This document shows, in pieces, positions 49,646-57,106 of a stretch of DNA of 61,340 nt. Numbering within the stretch: position 1 is the stretch's first letter; each line of letters opens with the position of its first letter. The position numbers and the translations under genes are program-made. The DNA is from a virus, in IMG/VR virus record IMGVR_UViG_3300028610_001469, positions 1-61,340 of that record. The stretch is one strand, 5' to 3'. The notes beneath the pieces were generated by a model that did not search any database, was not told the origin of the DNA, and was given only the letters and a program-made list of their open reading frames with translations.

Positions 49646-50716
49646 TTAGATAAACCTTGCAAGATTTTTCTCAATAGTTTCCCAATCAATGATTCCACCA
49701 GTTCTGTCAATGATGGAATCGTAAGATTTGCCCGTATTCAATATTGTAATTGGTAGATTAGTTAACATTTCAATCTTATCAATTAGATGGTGTATCTTGG
49801 GCGTAATTTGATTGGCATTTGTAGTATTATTTATATTGATATCATAGTGCTCACAAAATGTAAGTGCAATTTGTGTTGCGCCATTAACTTCAACCGCATA
49901 CAACAACTGTTCAAAATCAATCCCAGATGCCTTACGCCTGGTTTTGCCATAAATTGAACTAGGTTCTGCAAAGCCCATAGAATCCAATTGATCATATTGA
50001 AGCTCTGGTACATCTCCCATATTGCCAGCACCCTCCCTGGATGGCAATGCCTTTACCACCAAAACAACTTCTTTCAAATTTTGCCAATTCAAAAGCACAT
50101 CATCTGCCGCAGCCATAGCTGTAACATTGTCTGAGGTTACGTTAGGGTAGTCACCTATAGACAGCGAAAGAAATGTTCCTTGAGAGGATTCAATCATTAC
50201 AACACCTTCTTTAGAACCTTGATTGATTTCTCCGCTAACCTCAGTCAAAAATTCCTGAAGCACTTCAATATCTTTAGCTTGTTGAACTTTACGAAGAGCA
50301 AGATCAGCCCTACAATATCCAGTTCCACTCATTGTGGATCCAATATTGTTCATATCTTTACTGTCATATTCTGCTTGAATGTGTTCTGGGGTAATGATTG
50401 GACAATGCCTGTCTATTTTTACACGTTCTCTTAGGTTATACCTATCCATTTCGGCAAACAATTTTACAGGATCTACAGCAACACCACTGCCGATTCTAAT
50501 TTGTGTTTCAGGATTGAATATCCATCCTAAAGGAAGTTGGTTTGCTTTGAGATAGGTTGTTTCATTTTGCATAAAGATGCCATGCTCTGCATTAGCGCCA
50601 GTTCCAGCACGACATACCAATTTAGAATTTTCTCTTACACTGAGATATGCATCAATCAACCCCTTTCCCTCATCTCCCCACTGCGCCCCAACGACAATCC
50701 ATGCTCCTCTATTCAA
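49646..50716 (-). CDS. adenylosuccinate synthetase family protein (PurA/PurZ-like)
   Basis: 356 residues, shorter than bacterial PurA (~430). V-V-G-A-Q-W-G-D-E-G-K-G (residues 8-19) is the P-loop and catalytic Asp15; A-N-A-E-H (41-45) corresponds to the NAGH loop with His45 but with Glu in place of Gly; KTRRKASGID near 260 matches the GRPRR substrate loop. In phage PurZ, which makes the Z base precursor 2-aminoadenylosuccinate from dGMP, the catalytic Asp is replaced; here it is kept, so the substrate could be IMP, XMP or GMP. Directly upstream of guaB, one nt apart. Confidence 0.8.
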   Translation of the reverse strand: MNRGAWIVVGAQWGDEGKGLIDAYLSVRENSKLVCRAGTGANAEHGIFMQNETTYLKANQLPLGWIFNPETQIRIGSGVAVDPVKLFAEMDRYNLRERVKIDRHCPIITPEHIQAEYDSKDMNNIGSTMSGTGYCRADLALRKVQQAKDIEVLQEFLTEVSGEINQGSKEGVVMIESSQGTFLSLSIGDYPNVTSDNVTAMAAADDVLLNWQNLKEVVLVVKALPSREGAGNMGDVPELQYDQLDSMGFAEPSSIYGKTRRKASGIDFEQLLYAVEVNGATQIALTFCEHYDININNTTNANQITPKIHHLIDKIEMLTNLPITILNTGKSYDSIIDRTGGIIDWETIEKNLARFI

Positions 50717-50748
50717 TACTGTTCTCCTTTTTGTTTTTTATTTTCTCA

Positions 50749-50768
50749 GATAAAACATCTATTTTATC
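50749..50768 (-). repeat. recurrent palindromic intergenic element
   Basis: GATAAAA/TTTTATC arms between the radical SAM gene stop and the PurA-like gene. Confidence 0.65.
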
Positions 50769-51749
50769 TTAGATTCGATATAATGGGCATTCTCTATTAT
50801 TACTCCAAAGCCTATTTCGCCATTCTTTCATCTCTGAAGATAACCAAATATTGTTCAAGAAATCAATATCTCCTAAAAGATTTAGTTTGAATGTATTGTT
50901 TTCAGTAAATGAACAAGGGGAAACGTATGCATCAACATTGATATAGATAGAAAACAATCCAGACTCGCAAGGTTCTGCATATATTTGAGCCATTGCTTCA
51001 TGCTGTGTTCCCCTTACTGCATTCATATATTTATGAGCAGAACAAGAATCGAATCCCAGTGGAATATCCCATATTGCAGCCTTTTCAATAAGATTGTTGA
51101 ATTCTTTTTGATTAAGTTGTGTATATTTACTACCCCTTCCACATTTTTTCAAAGACAATAAAACAATTGCATTTATTTTTTTCTTTCTGCTATCTTCTAT
51201 TTGTAGAAAATCATAGAGATTACTCAGCGTTTCTTTTGCAAGCATATAATGTACGTTCACTTGATTCAATCCCGCATCAGACAACATTTCAACAGCATTC
51301 AAACATACTGTATGATCATAATTGCTTACAGCAATAGCTCCACAAAGATTAGCAAGATCTTTCGCTATCTTTGGCACTATCTGATATCCGTTGATAGTCA
51401 AATTAGGAACAACATTGTTCTCCCTGCAGTAATTAAAAATTTTTAACATATCTGGATTGCTATCAAGATCTCCTATTCCAAAAGCAATTTGAGTTATGGT
51501 GTCTGGCAATTTGACAAACACTTTTTGAAAAGTTTCTAGTGTCATATATCTGCCATATATTGTATTTGATTTATAACAGAATGAACATCCTTTATGACAT
51601 ATAGTAGAGATTTCAATATCTGCTATCTCTGGCCCTAACTCACACCATTGAGGATCTTCTTCTAATGTTTTACCCCATCGTGCCATAAACCCAGTTATTG
51701 GATTGAATATCATATTGTAATTTTTCGTGTGTATTTGTTTTGTTTTCAT
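50769..51749 (-). CDS. radical SAM protein with SPASM-like C-terminus
   Basis: 326 residues. C51-x3-C55-x2-C58 (C-H-K-G-C-S-F-C) binds the [4Fe-4S] cluster and SAM. The C-terminal region has CESG, SPCSF and ECPLYRI cysteines resembling an auxiliary-cluster (SPASM/twitch) domain. Such enzymes modify peptides, proteins or small molecules. It lies between four FVSNSSSSSF proteins and the PurA-like and guaB genes, so either a peptide modification or a nucleotide modification is plausible. Confidence 0.8.
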   Translation of the reverse strand: MKTKQIHTKNYNMIFNPITGFMARWGKTLEEDPQWCELGPEIADIEISTICHKGCSFCYKSNTIYGRYMTLETFQKVFVKLPDTITQIAFGIGDLDSNPDMLKIFNYCRENNVVPNLTINGYQIVPKIAKDLANLCGAIAVSNYDHTVCLNAVEMLSDAGLNQVNVHYMLAKETLSNLYDFLQIEDSRKKKINAIVLLSLKKCGRGSKYTQLNQKEFNNLIEKAAIWDIPLGFDSCSAHKYMNAVRGTQHEAMAQIYAEPCESGLFSIYINVDAYVSPCSFTENNTFKLNLLGDIDFLNNIWLSSEMKEWRNRLWSNNRECPLYRI

Positions 51750-51754
51750 TTGTA

Positions 51755-52165
51755 TTATTCGCCCACGATTATATTGAATGTTTCCTCATTGTTCATGACG
51801 TTTAGAAAATTAATAAATGATTCATCATGATAATCTATGTCTGCTTGCAAAATAATAAATCCTTCTTCTATTTTGGACTTGCATTTTTTATATGTCTTTC
51901 TATAATATTCTTCATCATCCAATATTTTTTCTAGGGTGTCAAACTTTCCCCAACAATGCTCATCAACAAAATATTTGTCTAGCTCTTTGACAGTTTTAAT
52001 TTGTTCCATTTGATTAGACAATGCACTTAAGAATGTATCAGTAAAGGTCTTTAAAAATGGATATTTTTCTAGGGTTTCTTTATCAAATATCTCTGAAGAT
52101 ATTTTGGATGCAATCATGTAAGAGGAGGTAGAACTATTACTTACAAATCCTTGTCTAATTTTCAT
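51755..52165 (-). CDS. FVSN-type protein 1
   Basis: 136 residues. N-terminus M-K-I-R-Q-G-F-V-S-N-S-S-T-S-S-Y, the variant of the motif shared by four adjacent proteins. The remaining sequence is helical and acidic with one Cys pair (HCWGKFD...KKC). Starts at the ATGA overlap with the next gene upstream. Function unknown. Confidence 0.65.
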   Translation of the reverse strand: MKIRQGFVSNSSTSSYMIASKISSEIFDKETLEKYPFLKTFTDTFLSALSNQMEQIKTVKELDKYFVDEHCWGKFDTLEKILDDEEYYRKTYKKCKSKIEEGFIILQADIDYHDESFINFLNVMNNEETFNIIVGE

Positions 52166-52635
52166 CCATCCCTCCAGCCCTCTTCATAATATGAAACATC
52201 TGAAACATCAAAATCTATATTGAATTGTTTTTTAATTTCTTCAACAACAATTTGGGGAATTTCTGAAATCTTTCTGTCTGGATATTCTTTTAAAAATGTT
52301 TCTGGCATAATGCCAACAAATCTTTCATAGTCCCACGGCCCACCCTCTGTCAGATTACCTTTATTTTTTACTTCTTCATCGAATTCATTTTGAGCATATT
52401 CAATCTTTTCATCATTTGTTTCACATTGTTTTAATTCTGCGATATATTCTGGAAATCTTTTTTGCACATAGTCATTGTCAATTTCTTTGGATAATCTTTC
52501 TTCATATTCGCTTAATGCATCTTGAAAAATTTTTAACCATACATTATCACTGATTTCTATTCTCTCAGATGAAACACCCCATGCCGCAAAACTACTTGTG
52601 CTACTGTTGGATACAAATCCATTTCGTATTTTCAT
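52162..52635 (-). CDS. FVSN-type protein 2
   Basis: 157 residues from ATG 52635; GGAG lies 9-12 nt upstream. M-K-I-R-N-G-F-V-S-N-S-S-T-S-S-F at the N-terminus; acidic helical body ending in YYEEGWRDG. The in-frame ATG at 52671 is upstream of the motif and has no site. Confidence 0.65.
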   Translation of the reverse strand: MKIRNGFVSNSSTSSFAAWGVSSERIEISDNVWLKIFQDALSEYEERLSKEIDNDYVQKRFPEYIAELKQCETNDEKIEYAQNEFDEEVKNKGNLTEGGPWDYERFVGIMPETFLKEYPDRKISEIPQIVVEEIKKQFNIDFDVSDVSYYEEGWRDG

Positions 52636-52636
52636 T

Positions 52637-52936
52637 TTATGAACTCCATTCCACACAATCCATATTGACACCTATTTTTTCTAAAAATAATTCCATATTG
52701 AAATTATCCATGAACACATTGCCCTCAATCTTTCTAGAGGTTTCAGAAATATTCCAATTAAAATTGAGATTTCGATAATCGACATCGGGGTGAATTCCAC
52801 ATTCCGACCCAAATAATAAATCATCAATTTCAATATGTTTTCTTATGAGTTGTAATTGAATATCAGTAAGCTTATTCTTACTAAGAACAAAACTTGAACT
52901 ACTACTGTTACTTACAAAACCATTTCTAATTTTCAT
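52637..52936 (-). CDS. FVSN-type protein 3
   Basis: 99 residues. M-K-I-R-N-G-F-V-S-N-S-S-S-S-S-F-V-L-S-K at the N-terminus. AGGAAAATAAA precedes the ATG. The rest (DIQLQLIRKHIEIDDLLFG) is unrelated to its paralogues. Confidence 0.65.
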   Translation of the reverse strand: MKIRNGFVSNSSSSSFVLSKNKLTDIQLQLIRKHIEIDDLLFGSECGIHPDVDYRNLNFNWNISETSRKIEGNVFMDNFNMELFLEKIGVNMDCVEWSS

Positions 52937-52945
52937 TTTATTTTC

Positions 52946-53446
52946 CTAATGTTTGCTTATTCTTATGTGTGGCAAATTTCTGAATATATTTCCATGTTCA
53001 AGAAAGCATTCATATTGTCCACCATTATCACTATACTCAAATAGAGATATGAAACAACCATTATTATCTTGTACAAATTTTCTAAAAAATTCGGAATTTT
53101 TAATGGCTTCTAAAGTTGCTTTGTTATACCCTTCCCAATCGTAGTCTCCATCTTCAACAAAGTCTTCATAGTCTGGAAGTTCGCCATCAATTTCATAAAC
53201 AGTTCCACAGCTTAGTTCTTTAATAATTTCCGATTCACTTATTGAGATTTTTGATATATCCATAAAGATTTTTTCTGAAATTTCTTCTGTAGTATAAGAA
53301 GATGTGTCTACATAAGGATGATTTAACCTTTCTTCTCCATCATACATAAGCTCTTTTGTTTTCTCAACCGACAATGGCTTATTAGGAAAGGCTACTACAA
53401 AACTGCTACTTGAACTATTGCTTACAAATCCGTTTCTAATTTTCAT
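52946..53446 (-). CDS. FVSN-type protein 4, first gene of the operon
   Basis: 166 residues from ATG 53446, with AAGGAG 6-11 nt upstream. M-K-I-R-N-G-F-V-S-N-S-S-S-S-S-F-V-V-A-F at the N-terminus, then an acidic body. Promoter 53465-53493 lies 19 nt upstream, so this is the promoter-proximal gene of the FVSN-radical SAM-purA-guaB set. Confidence 0.65.
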   Translation of the reverse strand: MKIRNGFVSNSSSSSFVVAFPNKPLSVEKTKELMYDGEERLNHPYVDTSSYTTEEISEKIFMDISKISISESEIIKELSCGTVYEIDGELPDYEDFVEDGDYDWEGYNKATLEAIKNSEFFRKFVQDNNGCFISLFEYSDNGGQYECFLEHGNIFRNLPHIRISKH

Positions 53447-53464
53447 GTATTCTCCTTGTATAAT

Positions 53465-53493
53465 ATCATACCATACTTTTTCAGTCTTGTCAA
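53465..53493 (-). promoter_or_regulatory. host-type promoter of the FVSN/radical SAM operon
   Basis: TTGACA (53488-53493), 17-nt spacer, TATGAT (53465-53470) on the - strand. A palindromic element (53494-53513) abuts the -35. Confidence 0.88.
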
Positions 53494-53513
53494 GATAAAA
53501 CCTAGATTTTATA
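53494..53513 (-). repeat. recurrent palindromic element adjoining a -35 box
   Basis: Arms AAAAT/TTTTAT around a 6-nt loop, immediately upstream of the -35 TTGACA of the operon promoter; it follows the stop of the 53509 gene. Confidence 0.6.
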
Positions 53514-53763
53514 TTATAAATGGTGGGATTTCTAACCACCAAACATCATTGTATTTATTATAATCGATATCTTTGAGATCATATCCAAATGTAGAACTTC
53601 CAGACCATGCCTTTTCCATTACATATATCATTCCATCAAGTTCTCTACAAGCGTATTTGCCCATCAACAATCTAATGATTGTACGAATTAAAAATGGTTT
53701 CTCTAAATACGCCCTTACAAAATCAGTGGCCCATCCTGAAAGAACAATACATTCACTTATCAT
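53509..53763 (-). CDS. unknown small protein
   Basis: 84 residues from ATG 53763, overlapping the end of the methyltransferase gene by 11 nt. Pattern L-S-G-W-A-T-D-F-V-R-A-Y-L-E-K-P. Not recognised. Stop is in the palindromic element. Confidence 0.45.
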   Translation of the reverse strand: MISECIVLSGWATDFVRAYLEKPFLIRTIIRLLMGKYACRELDGMIYVMEKAWSGSSTFGYDLKDIDYNKYNDVWWLEIPPFII

Positions 53764-54652
53764 GCGGGTTTTTAGTAAAAGTCCTTTCCAATGTGGGAAC
53801 CCCACAAATTTTTTCCCAAACACCAGGACTGAATGGGTATTTGTTGCTAGATTCCTCTTTGAAACGCCTTTCTATTCCATATGCCTTATGCTCTTCATAT
53901 CCATGTCCCCTACCAATGTCTGCAGGATTATTTATAATGTACAACAATCCTTTGGTTTTTAGCAATCTTGCAAACTCGTCTACGTAGAAGTCAAACGATG
54001 GCTTTGTCATTTCTTGGAACGAATGTAGATTTATTCCAAGATCAAAAGATTCTTTTTTGAGTTTCCCAATATTCCAAGCTGGTAATGATACAAAATTGTA
54101 ATCATTAAAATTGGTTGTCTTATTCAATATACCAGCCACCTTTAGATTAGGGAATGCTTGTTTCATAACTTGTGGTGCAAATGTAAGAGATGAAGGCACA
54201 TAGTCCACAGAAACATAGTGACACTTCTTACCAAAAAACTTTAGGAAGAACATTGCCATACGTCCGTAGCCACCACCAACTTCAACCACTCTAATACTTT
54301 TCATATTTTCAAAATTAATCTTTTGTGATTTGAAAAACTTTTCAATTTTGTAGAATTGATAAAGTCCTGTTTGAACATCCAAAGTGTCTACATTTCTAAA
54401 ATGTTCTGCCATACTGTGCTTATCAATTTGGTTAGATTTTTCTTTAGTCTTTTCAGGATATCCATTTCCTAGCCAAGAAAGTGATTCAAACTTTCCTCCG
54501 TTATTTATAACAGATTTAAGATTCAGTTTTGAATCTTTTTCCCAATGATGATGCAATTTACACCCGTCATTATTCTGCCAATTTTTTGCAACAAGTTTTT
54601 CCACCCTATTGAATTGTTTTGGATCTAATTTAATTTTTGAAAAATCTATCAT
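53753..54652 (-). CDS. SAM-dependent methyltransferase, sugar O-methyltransferase-like
   Basis: 299 residues. V-V-E-V-G-G-G-Y-G-R-M-A near residue 123 is motif I of a Rossmann methyltransferase, followed by VSVDYVP (motif II). The N-terminal helical region and the NLHSFQEMTKPSFDFYVDEFARLLKTKGLLY segment fit the putative sugar O-methyltransferase group often found with polysaccharide genes. It could decorate host or phage glycans, or DNA-linked sugars; substrate unknown. Confidence 0.65.
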   Translation of the reverse strand: MIDFSKIKLDPKQFNRVEKLVAKNWQNNDGCKLHHHWEKDSKLNLKSVINNGGKFESLSWLGNGYPEKTKEKSNQIDKHSMAEHFRNVDTLDVQTGLYQFYKIEKFFKSQKINFENMKSIRVVEVGGGYGRMAMFFLKFFGKKCHYVSVDYVPSSLTFAPQVMKQAFPNLKVAGILNKTTNFNDYNFVSLPAWNIGKLKKESFDLGINLHSFQEMTKPSFDFYVDEFARLLKTKGLLYIINNPADIGRGHGYEEHKAYGIERRFKEESSNKYPFSPGVWEKICGVPTLERTFTKNPHDK

Positions 54653-54657
54653 ACTTC

Positions 54658-54813
54658 TTATTCCTCCTTTTTATTTCCAACCATAGATTGTGCCATTTTT
54701 GCAAAAAGCTCTCGCTTCTTTCTCAATTGTTGTGCTTTTTGTTTGAGTTGTTCGCCTTCCAACCCATATGTTTTTCTTACATATCTGGTGAACTCATCTT
54801 CTTTATTATTCAT
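54658..54813 (-). CDS. 51-residue charged helical protein
   Basis: Lys/Glu/Gln-rich helix (EGEQLKQKAQQLRKKRELFAKMAQ). Start ATG 54813 abuts the palindromic element; the only Shine-Dalgarno-like bases (AGGA) are in the element loop. GGAGG for the 53753 gene lies in its own 3' end. Confidence 0.5.
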   Translation of the reverse strand: MNNKEDEFTRYVRKTYGLEGEQLKQKAQQLRKKRELFAKMAQSMVGNKKEE

Positions 54814-54829
54814 AAAATCCTATTTTATT
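54812..54829 (-). repeat. recurrent palindromic element overlapping a start codon
   Basis: AATAAAA, loop TAGGA, TTTTAT, the last T being the T of the ATG start. Here the loop provides the ribosome binding site. Confidence 0.6.
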
Positions 54830-55365
54830 ACCTTTTCATATATAATATCATTTGGAAAATTTAATCCAAATGTAAACCATGCAGTATCAAACCATGCACC
54901 TTTTGTTTGTATACCATCTACTATAAAACTTATACGCTTATCTAATAATACTAGTTGTAACCAATTGTCTTGAAATATCTTTTGTCTCTTGGCTGTAGAT
55001 AATGAGGATAGATTCATAAGGAAACAAAATGGTTTTCCAAAACTTGCTGCTCTTTCTAAGAATTCAGTTTTCAAAGAGAATGGAGGATTGGTCACAATAA
55101 TATCCCAATGAAATTCTGGTTTTATTTCGAAAAAATCTTGTTCCCATTTATAACAGATATCTGTTCCTATGGCTTGATATCCCATATTCCTAGCACAAGA
55201 TATAATTTTTAACTCTCCGCATCCAGGATCCCAAATCACCCAATCTTTAGGAATGTATTTCAAGATTATATTTGTAGCATAATCTGGAGTTTGATAATTA
55301 TCTTGTTTCAGTTTTTTTGCGTTTGTTTTTCTGTTCAACCTACTGTATTCATTGTGTTCATTCAT
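54820..55365 (-). CDS. DNA methyltransferase, adenine-type
   Basis: 181 residues. W-D-P-G-C-G-E-L-K-I (SAM-binding motif I) near residue 45 and T-N-P-P-F-S (DPPY/NPPF-type catalytic motif IV) near residue 93 are in the order expected for small adenine-N6 methyltransferases. AAGGAG precedes the ATG. It could protect phage DNA from host restriction. Confidence 0.7.
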   Translation of the reverse strand: MNEHNEYSRLNRKTNAKKLKQDNYQTPDYATNIILKYIPKDWVIWDPGCGELKIISCARNMGYQAIGTDICYKWEQDFFEIKPEFHWDIIVTNPPFSLKTEFLERAASFGKPFCFLMNLSSLSTAKRQKIFQDNWLQLVLLDKRISFIVDGIQTKGAWFDTAWFTFGLNFPNDIIYEKVIK

Positions 55366-55378
55366 AGTTTTCTCCTTG

Positions 55379-55452
55379 AAGCAGGTAAAAGATTCGAACT
55401 TTTTACTAGTGGTTCAAAGCCACTTATGTTAAGCCAATTACACCAACCTGCC
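55379..55452 (-). tRNA. tRNA-Gln (TTG)
   Basis: Loop CTTTGAA on AGTGG/CCACT; T arm AAAAG/CTTTT; acceptor GGCAGGT/ACCTGCT. Confidence 0.8.
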
Positions 55453-55456
55453 ACAA

Positions 55457-55528
55457 TACTCCCACAGAGAATTGAACTCTGATCTGGACATTGAAAGTGT
55501 CCAATCCTGACCATTAGACGATGGGAGT
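55457..55528 (-). tRNA. tRNA-Glu (TTC)
   Basis: Loop CTTTCAA on GGACA/TGTCC; acceptor ACTCCCA/TGGGAGT. Confidence 0.88.
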
Positions 55529-55556
55529 ATTTTATCAACACTATATTGTTACTAAA

Positions 55557-55631
55557 TCTGGATGGGAAGATTTGAACTTCCGATTTCGCGCGTCCAAGGC
55601 GCGTATCTTAGCCTGACTCGATTACATCCAG
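55557..55631 (-). tRNA. tRNA-Pro (TGG)
   Basis: Loop CTTGGAC on CGCGC/GCGCG; acceptor CTGGATG/CATCCAG; irregular D arm. Confidence 0.8.
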
Positions 55632-55829
55632 TTATTCTGGCTTTCCACCAGATTGACAGTGTTATCATGAATTACTGTTTGTTGTCTTTTTCCAACTGTC
55701 AGGTTTAGTCAACAACTTTCCTTTGTCACAGGCTCCTACATTTTTACTCAGGGACATATTATTGTTTGAGATTTACTGTCGATTTCATCTGTGTGTTTAC
55801 CAAGCGAGACAAATACTTGGTCAGCCTTG
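55632..55829 (-). other. structured non-coding spacer in the second tRNA array
   Basis: No open frame or tRNA. Several pairs are visible: TGACAGT near 55654 with ACTGTCA near 55695, and CCAAG/CTTGG near 55800-55820. It may contain an unrecognised small RNA, or be a decayed tRNA stretch. Confidence 0.3.
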
Positions 55830-55911
55830 TGGATGCGAAAGGGCTCGAACCTATAATGCTTTACGCGCCTGATTTACAGTCAGGTTCCTTATCCATTTTG
55901 GATACACATCC
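55830..55911 (-). tRNA. tRNA-Tyr (GTA)
   Basis: Loop CTGTAAA on CCTGA/TCAGG; long variable arm; acceptor GGATGTG/CGCATCC. Confidence 0.87.
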
Positions 55912-55918
55912 ATATCTG

Positions 55919-56005
55919 CGGAGAATGCTAGGATCGAACTAGCGCACCCAATTACGGATGACCTCAATTTAGCAAATTGGTGCTTTGCCACTCAGCCAAT
56001 TCTCC
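55919..56005 (-). tRNA. tRNA-Ser (GCT)
   Basis: Loop TTGCTAA; long variable arm; acceptor GGAGAAT/ATTCTCC with discriminator G, as is usual for Ser. Confidence 0.87.
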
Positions 56006-56006
56006 A

Positions 56007-56093
56007 AGGAAGGTGGTGGGATTGAACCACCGCACCCCGTTAAGGATGTCATCAGTTTTCAAGACTGCAGCATTACCACTCTGCCAACCTTCC
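56007..56093 (-). tRNA. tRNA-Ser (TGA)
   Basis: Loop CTTGAAA; long variable arm; acceptor GGAAGGT/ACCTTCC. Confidence 0.85.
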
Positions 56094-56102
56094 AATAAAT
56101 TG

Positions 56103-56288
56103 TTAAGGTGCTTTTCTAAATGTTATAAAAAATAAAAAATTTATACCCCAATATGTTTCCATGTGATGCCGTCTTGATGGGCTTATTGCAAATGAAAACA
56201 AAGAATGTTTTCCTAGTCTTAGAATATATATTCGAAAAACTCCATATTCATAATTTATACTAAATAAATCAAAATTAAATGTTTTCAA
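56103..56288 (-). CDS. small protein of unknown function
   Basis: 61 residues starting TTG 56288; GGAG sits in the loop of the palindromic element 8 nt upstream. Aromatic-rich, no family recognised. Ends 10 nt before tRNA-Ser. Confidence 0.4.
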   Translation of the reverse strand: MKTFNFDLFSINYEYGVFRIYILRLGKHSLFSFAISPSRRHHMETYWGINFLFFITFRKAP

Positions 56289-56307
56289 ATAAAATCTCCG
56301 TTTTATT
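56288..56307 (-). repeat. recurrent palindromic intergenic element
   Basis: AATAAAA, loop CGGAGA, TTTTATT; the loop supplies the Shine-Dalgarno of the 56103 gene. Confidence 0.65.
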
Positions 56308-56310
56308 CAA

Positions 56311-56559
56311 TCACCAAGATATTTCTATTGTTTCCATACTTTTTTTATATGATTCCTTAATAGCGGCTTGATATCCATGGTAAGCTAACCATTTAAGAAT
56401 ATCAATGGCATGCTTTTCATTCACAAGAATATCAATACCACAATTTCCATTCTGGCATTTTTTTGTTATCTCTTGTGTAATCCTGTGTTTATATTTTTTT
56501 AAAACATCTTCAGATTCAATAATCTCGCGTGCTTCTTTTGCCATAATTAAATTATTCAT
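56311..56559 (-). CDS. small protein, paralogue of 57102 C-terminus
   Basis: 82 residues. C-Q-N-G-N-C-G-I-D-I-L-V-N-E-K and the closing I-E-I-S-W match the C-terminal half of the 57102 protein (C-Q-N-G-E-Y-S-I-D-V-C-V...L-Q-I-S-W). GGAG upstream. Unknown function. Confidence 0.55.
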   Translation of the reverse strand: MNNLIMAKEAREIIESEDVLKKYKHRITQEITKKCQNGNCGIDILVNEKHAIDILKWLAYHGYQAAIKESYKKSMETIEISW

Positions 56560-56773
56560 ATATTTTCTCCAGATAAAAATTCGTTTTATTCAAAACAATG
56601 GGCGGTGCAGGTATTATAATTTTACCACATCCCATACACCTTATAGCCACAGCAACAACCATAAACATAAATCCTTCTACTGTATGTCCACTATCTTTAT
56701 TGCAATGGCGGCAAACAATAGGTGTTGATTTTGATTGATATCCATATTGATTTTTATTGATTTGTAATTCCAT
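56552..56773 (-). CDS. small zinc-ribbon protein
   Basis: 73 residues with CRHC near residue 21 and CMGC near residue 48. A zinc site is likely. Its start follows AAT-rich spacer with GGAG. Confidence 0.5.
   Translation of the reverse strand: MELQINKNQYGYQSKSTPIVCRHCNKDSGHTVEGFMFMVVAVAIRCMGCGKIIIPAPPIVLNKTNFYLEKIYE
56572..56590 (-). repeat. recurrent palindromic intergenic element
   Basis: GATAAAA/TTTTATT, loop of 5 nt; CTGGAG of the 56311 gene follows. It lies inside the 3' end of the 56552 gene. Confidence 0.65.
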
Positions 56774-56784
56774 TTTATTCTCCA

Positions 56785-56804
56785 GATAAAATATTCGTTT
56801 TATT
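56785..56804 (-). repeat. recurrent palindromic intergenic element
   Basis: GATAAAA/TTTTATT, loop CGAATA; CTGGAG of the 56552 gene follows. Confidence 0.7.
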
Positions 56805-57066
56805 CTGTTTTTATTTGATCTATTGCACTACATAATTTCACAAACATATCACGAATCTCATAAATATCTTCAATACTATTTATAGCAAAAAGACAATCAT
56901 TAAATTCTGATAATATTAAGTTTTCGCGTAAACGCAATTCTTTATTTTGTGTAACTTCAATATCTCCTCGAAGAGCAAATACTCGATTCCAATGATCACT
57001 AATAATATTCACATGTTTTATATGTACATCTGTTATATTCAAAACATCAAGATCTATTTTTTCCAT
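56800..57066 (-). CDS. small protein of unknown function
   Basis: 88 residues; AAGGAAAAT precedes the ATG. Mixed alpha/beta with a hydrophobic strand (MFVKLCSAIDQI). Not recognised. Confidence 0.5.
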   Translation of the reverse strand: MEKIDLDVLNITDVHIKHVNIISDHWNRVFALRGDIEVTQNKELRLRENLILSEFNDCLFAINSIEDIYEIRDMFVKLCSAIDQIKTE

Positions 57067-57087
57067 TTTATATTTTCCTTATTTCCA

Positions 57088-57106
57088 AATAAAAATTTGT
57101 TTTATT
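57088..57106 (-). repeat. recurrent palindromic intergenic element
   Basis: AATAAAA/TTTTATT around a 5-nt loop; the stop codon of the 57102 gene is inside the 5' arm. Confidence 0.65.

Noticed and set aside
49646-50716. Calling the PurA-family protein PurZ of a Z-genome pathway
   Set aside because: The catalytic Asp in GDEGKG, which is replaced in known PurZ enzymes, is retained; only the wider family is supported.
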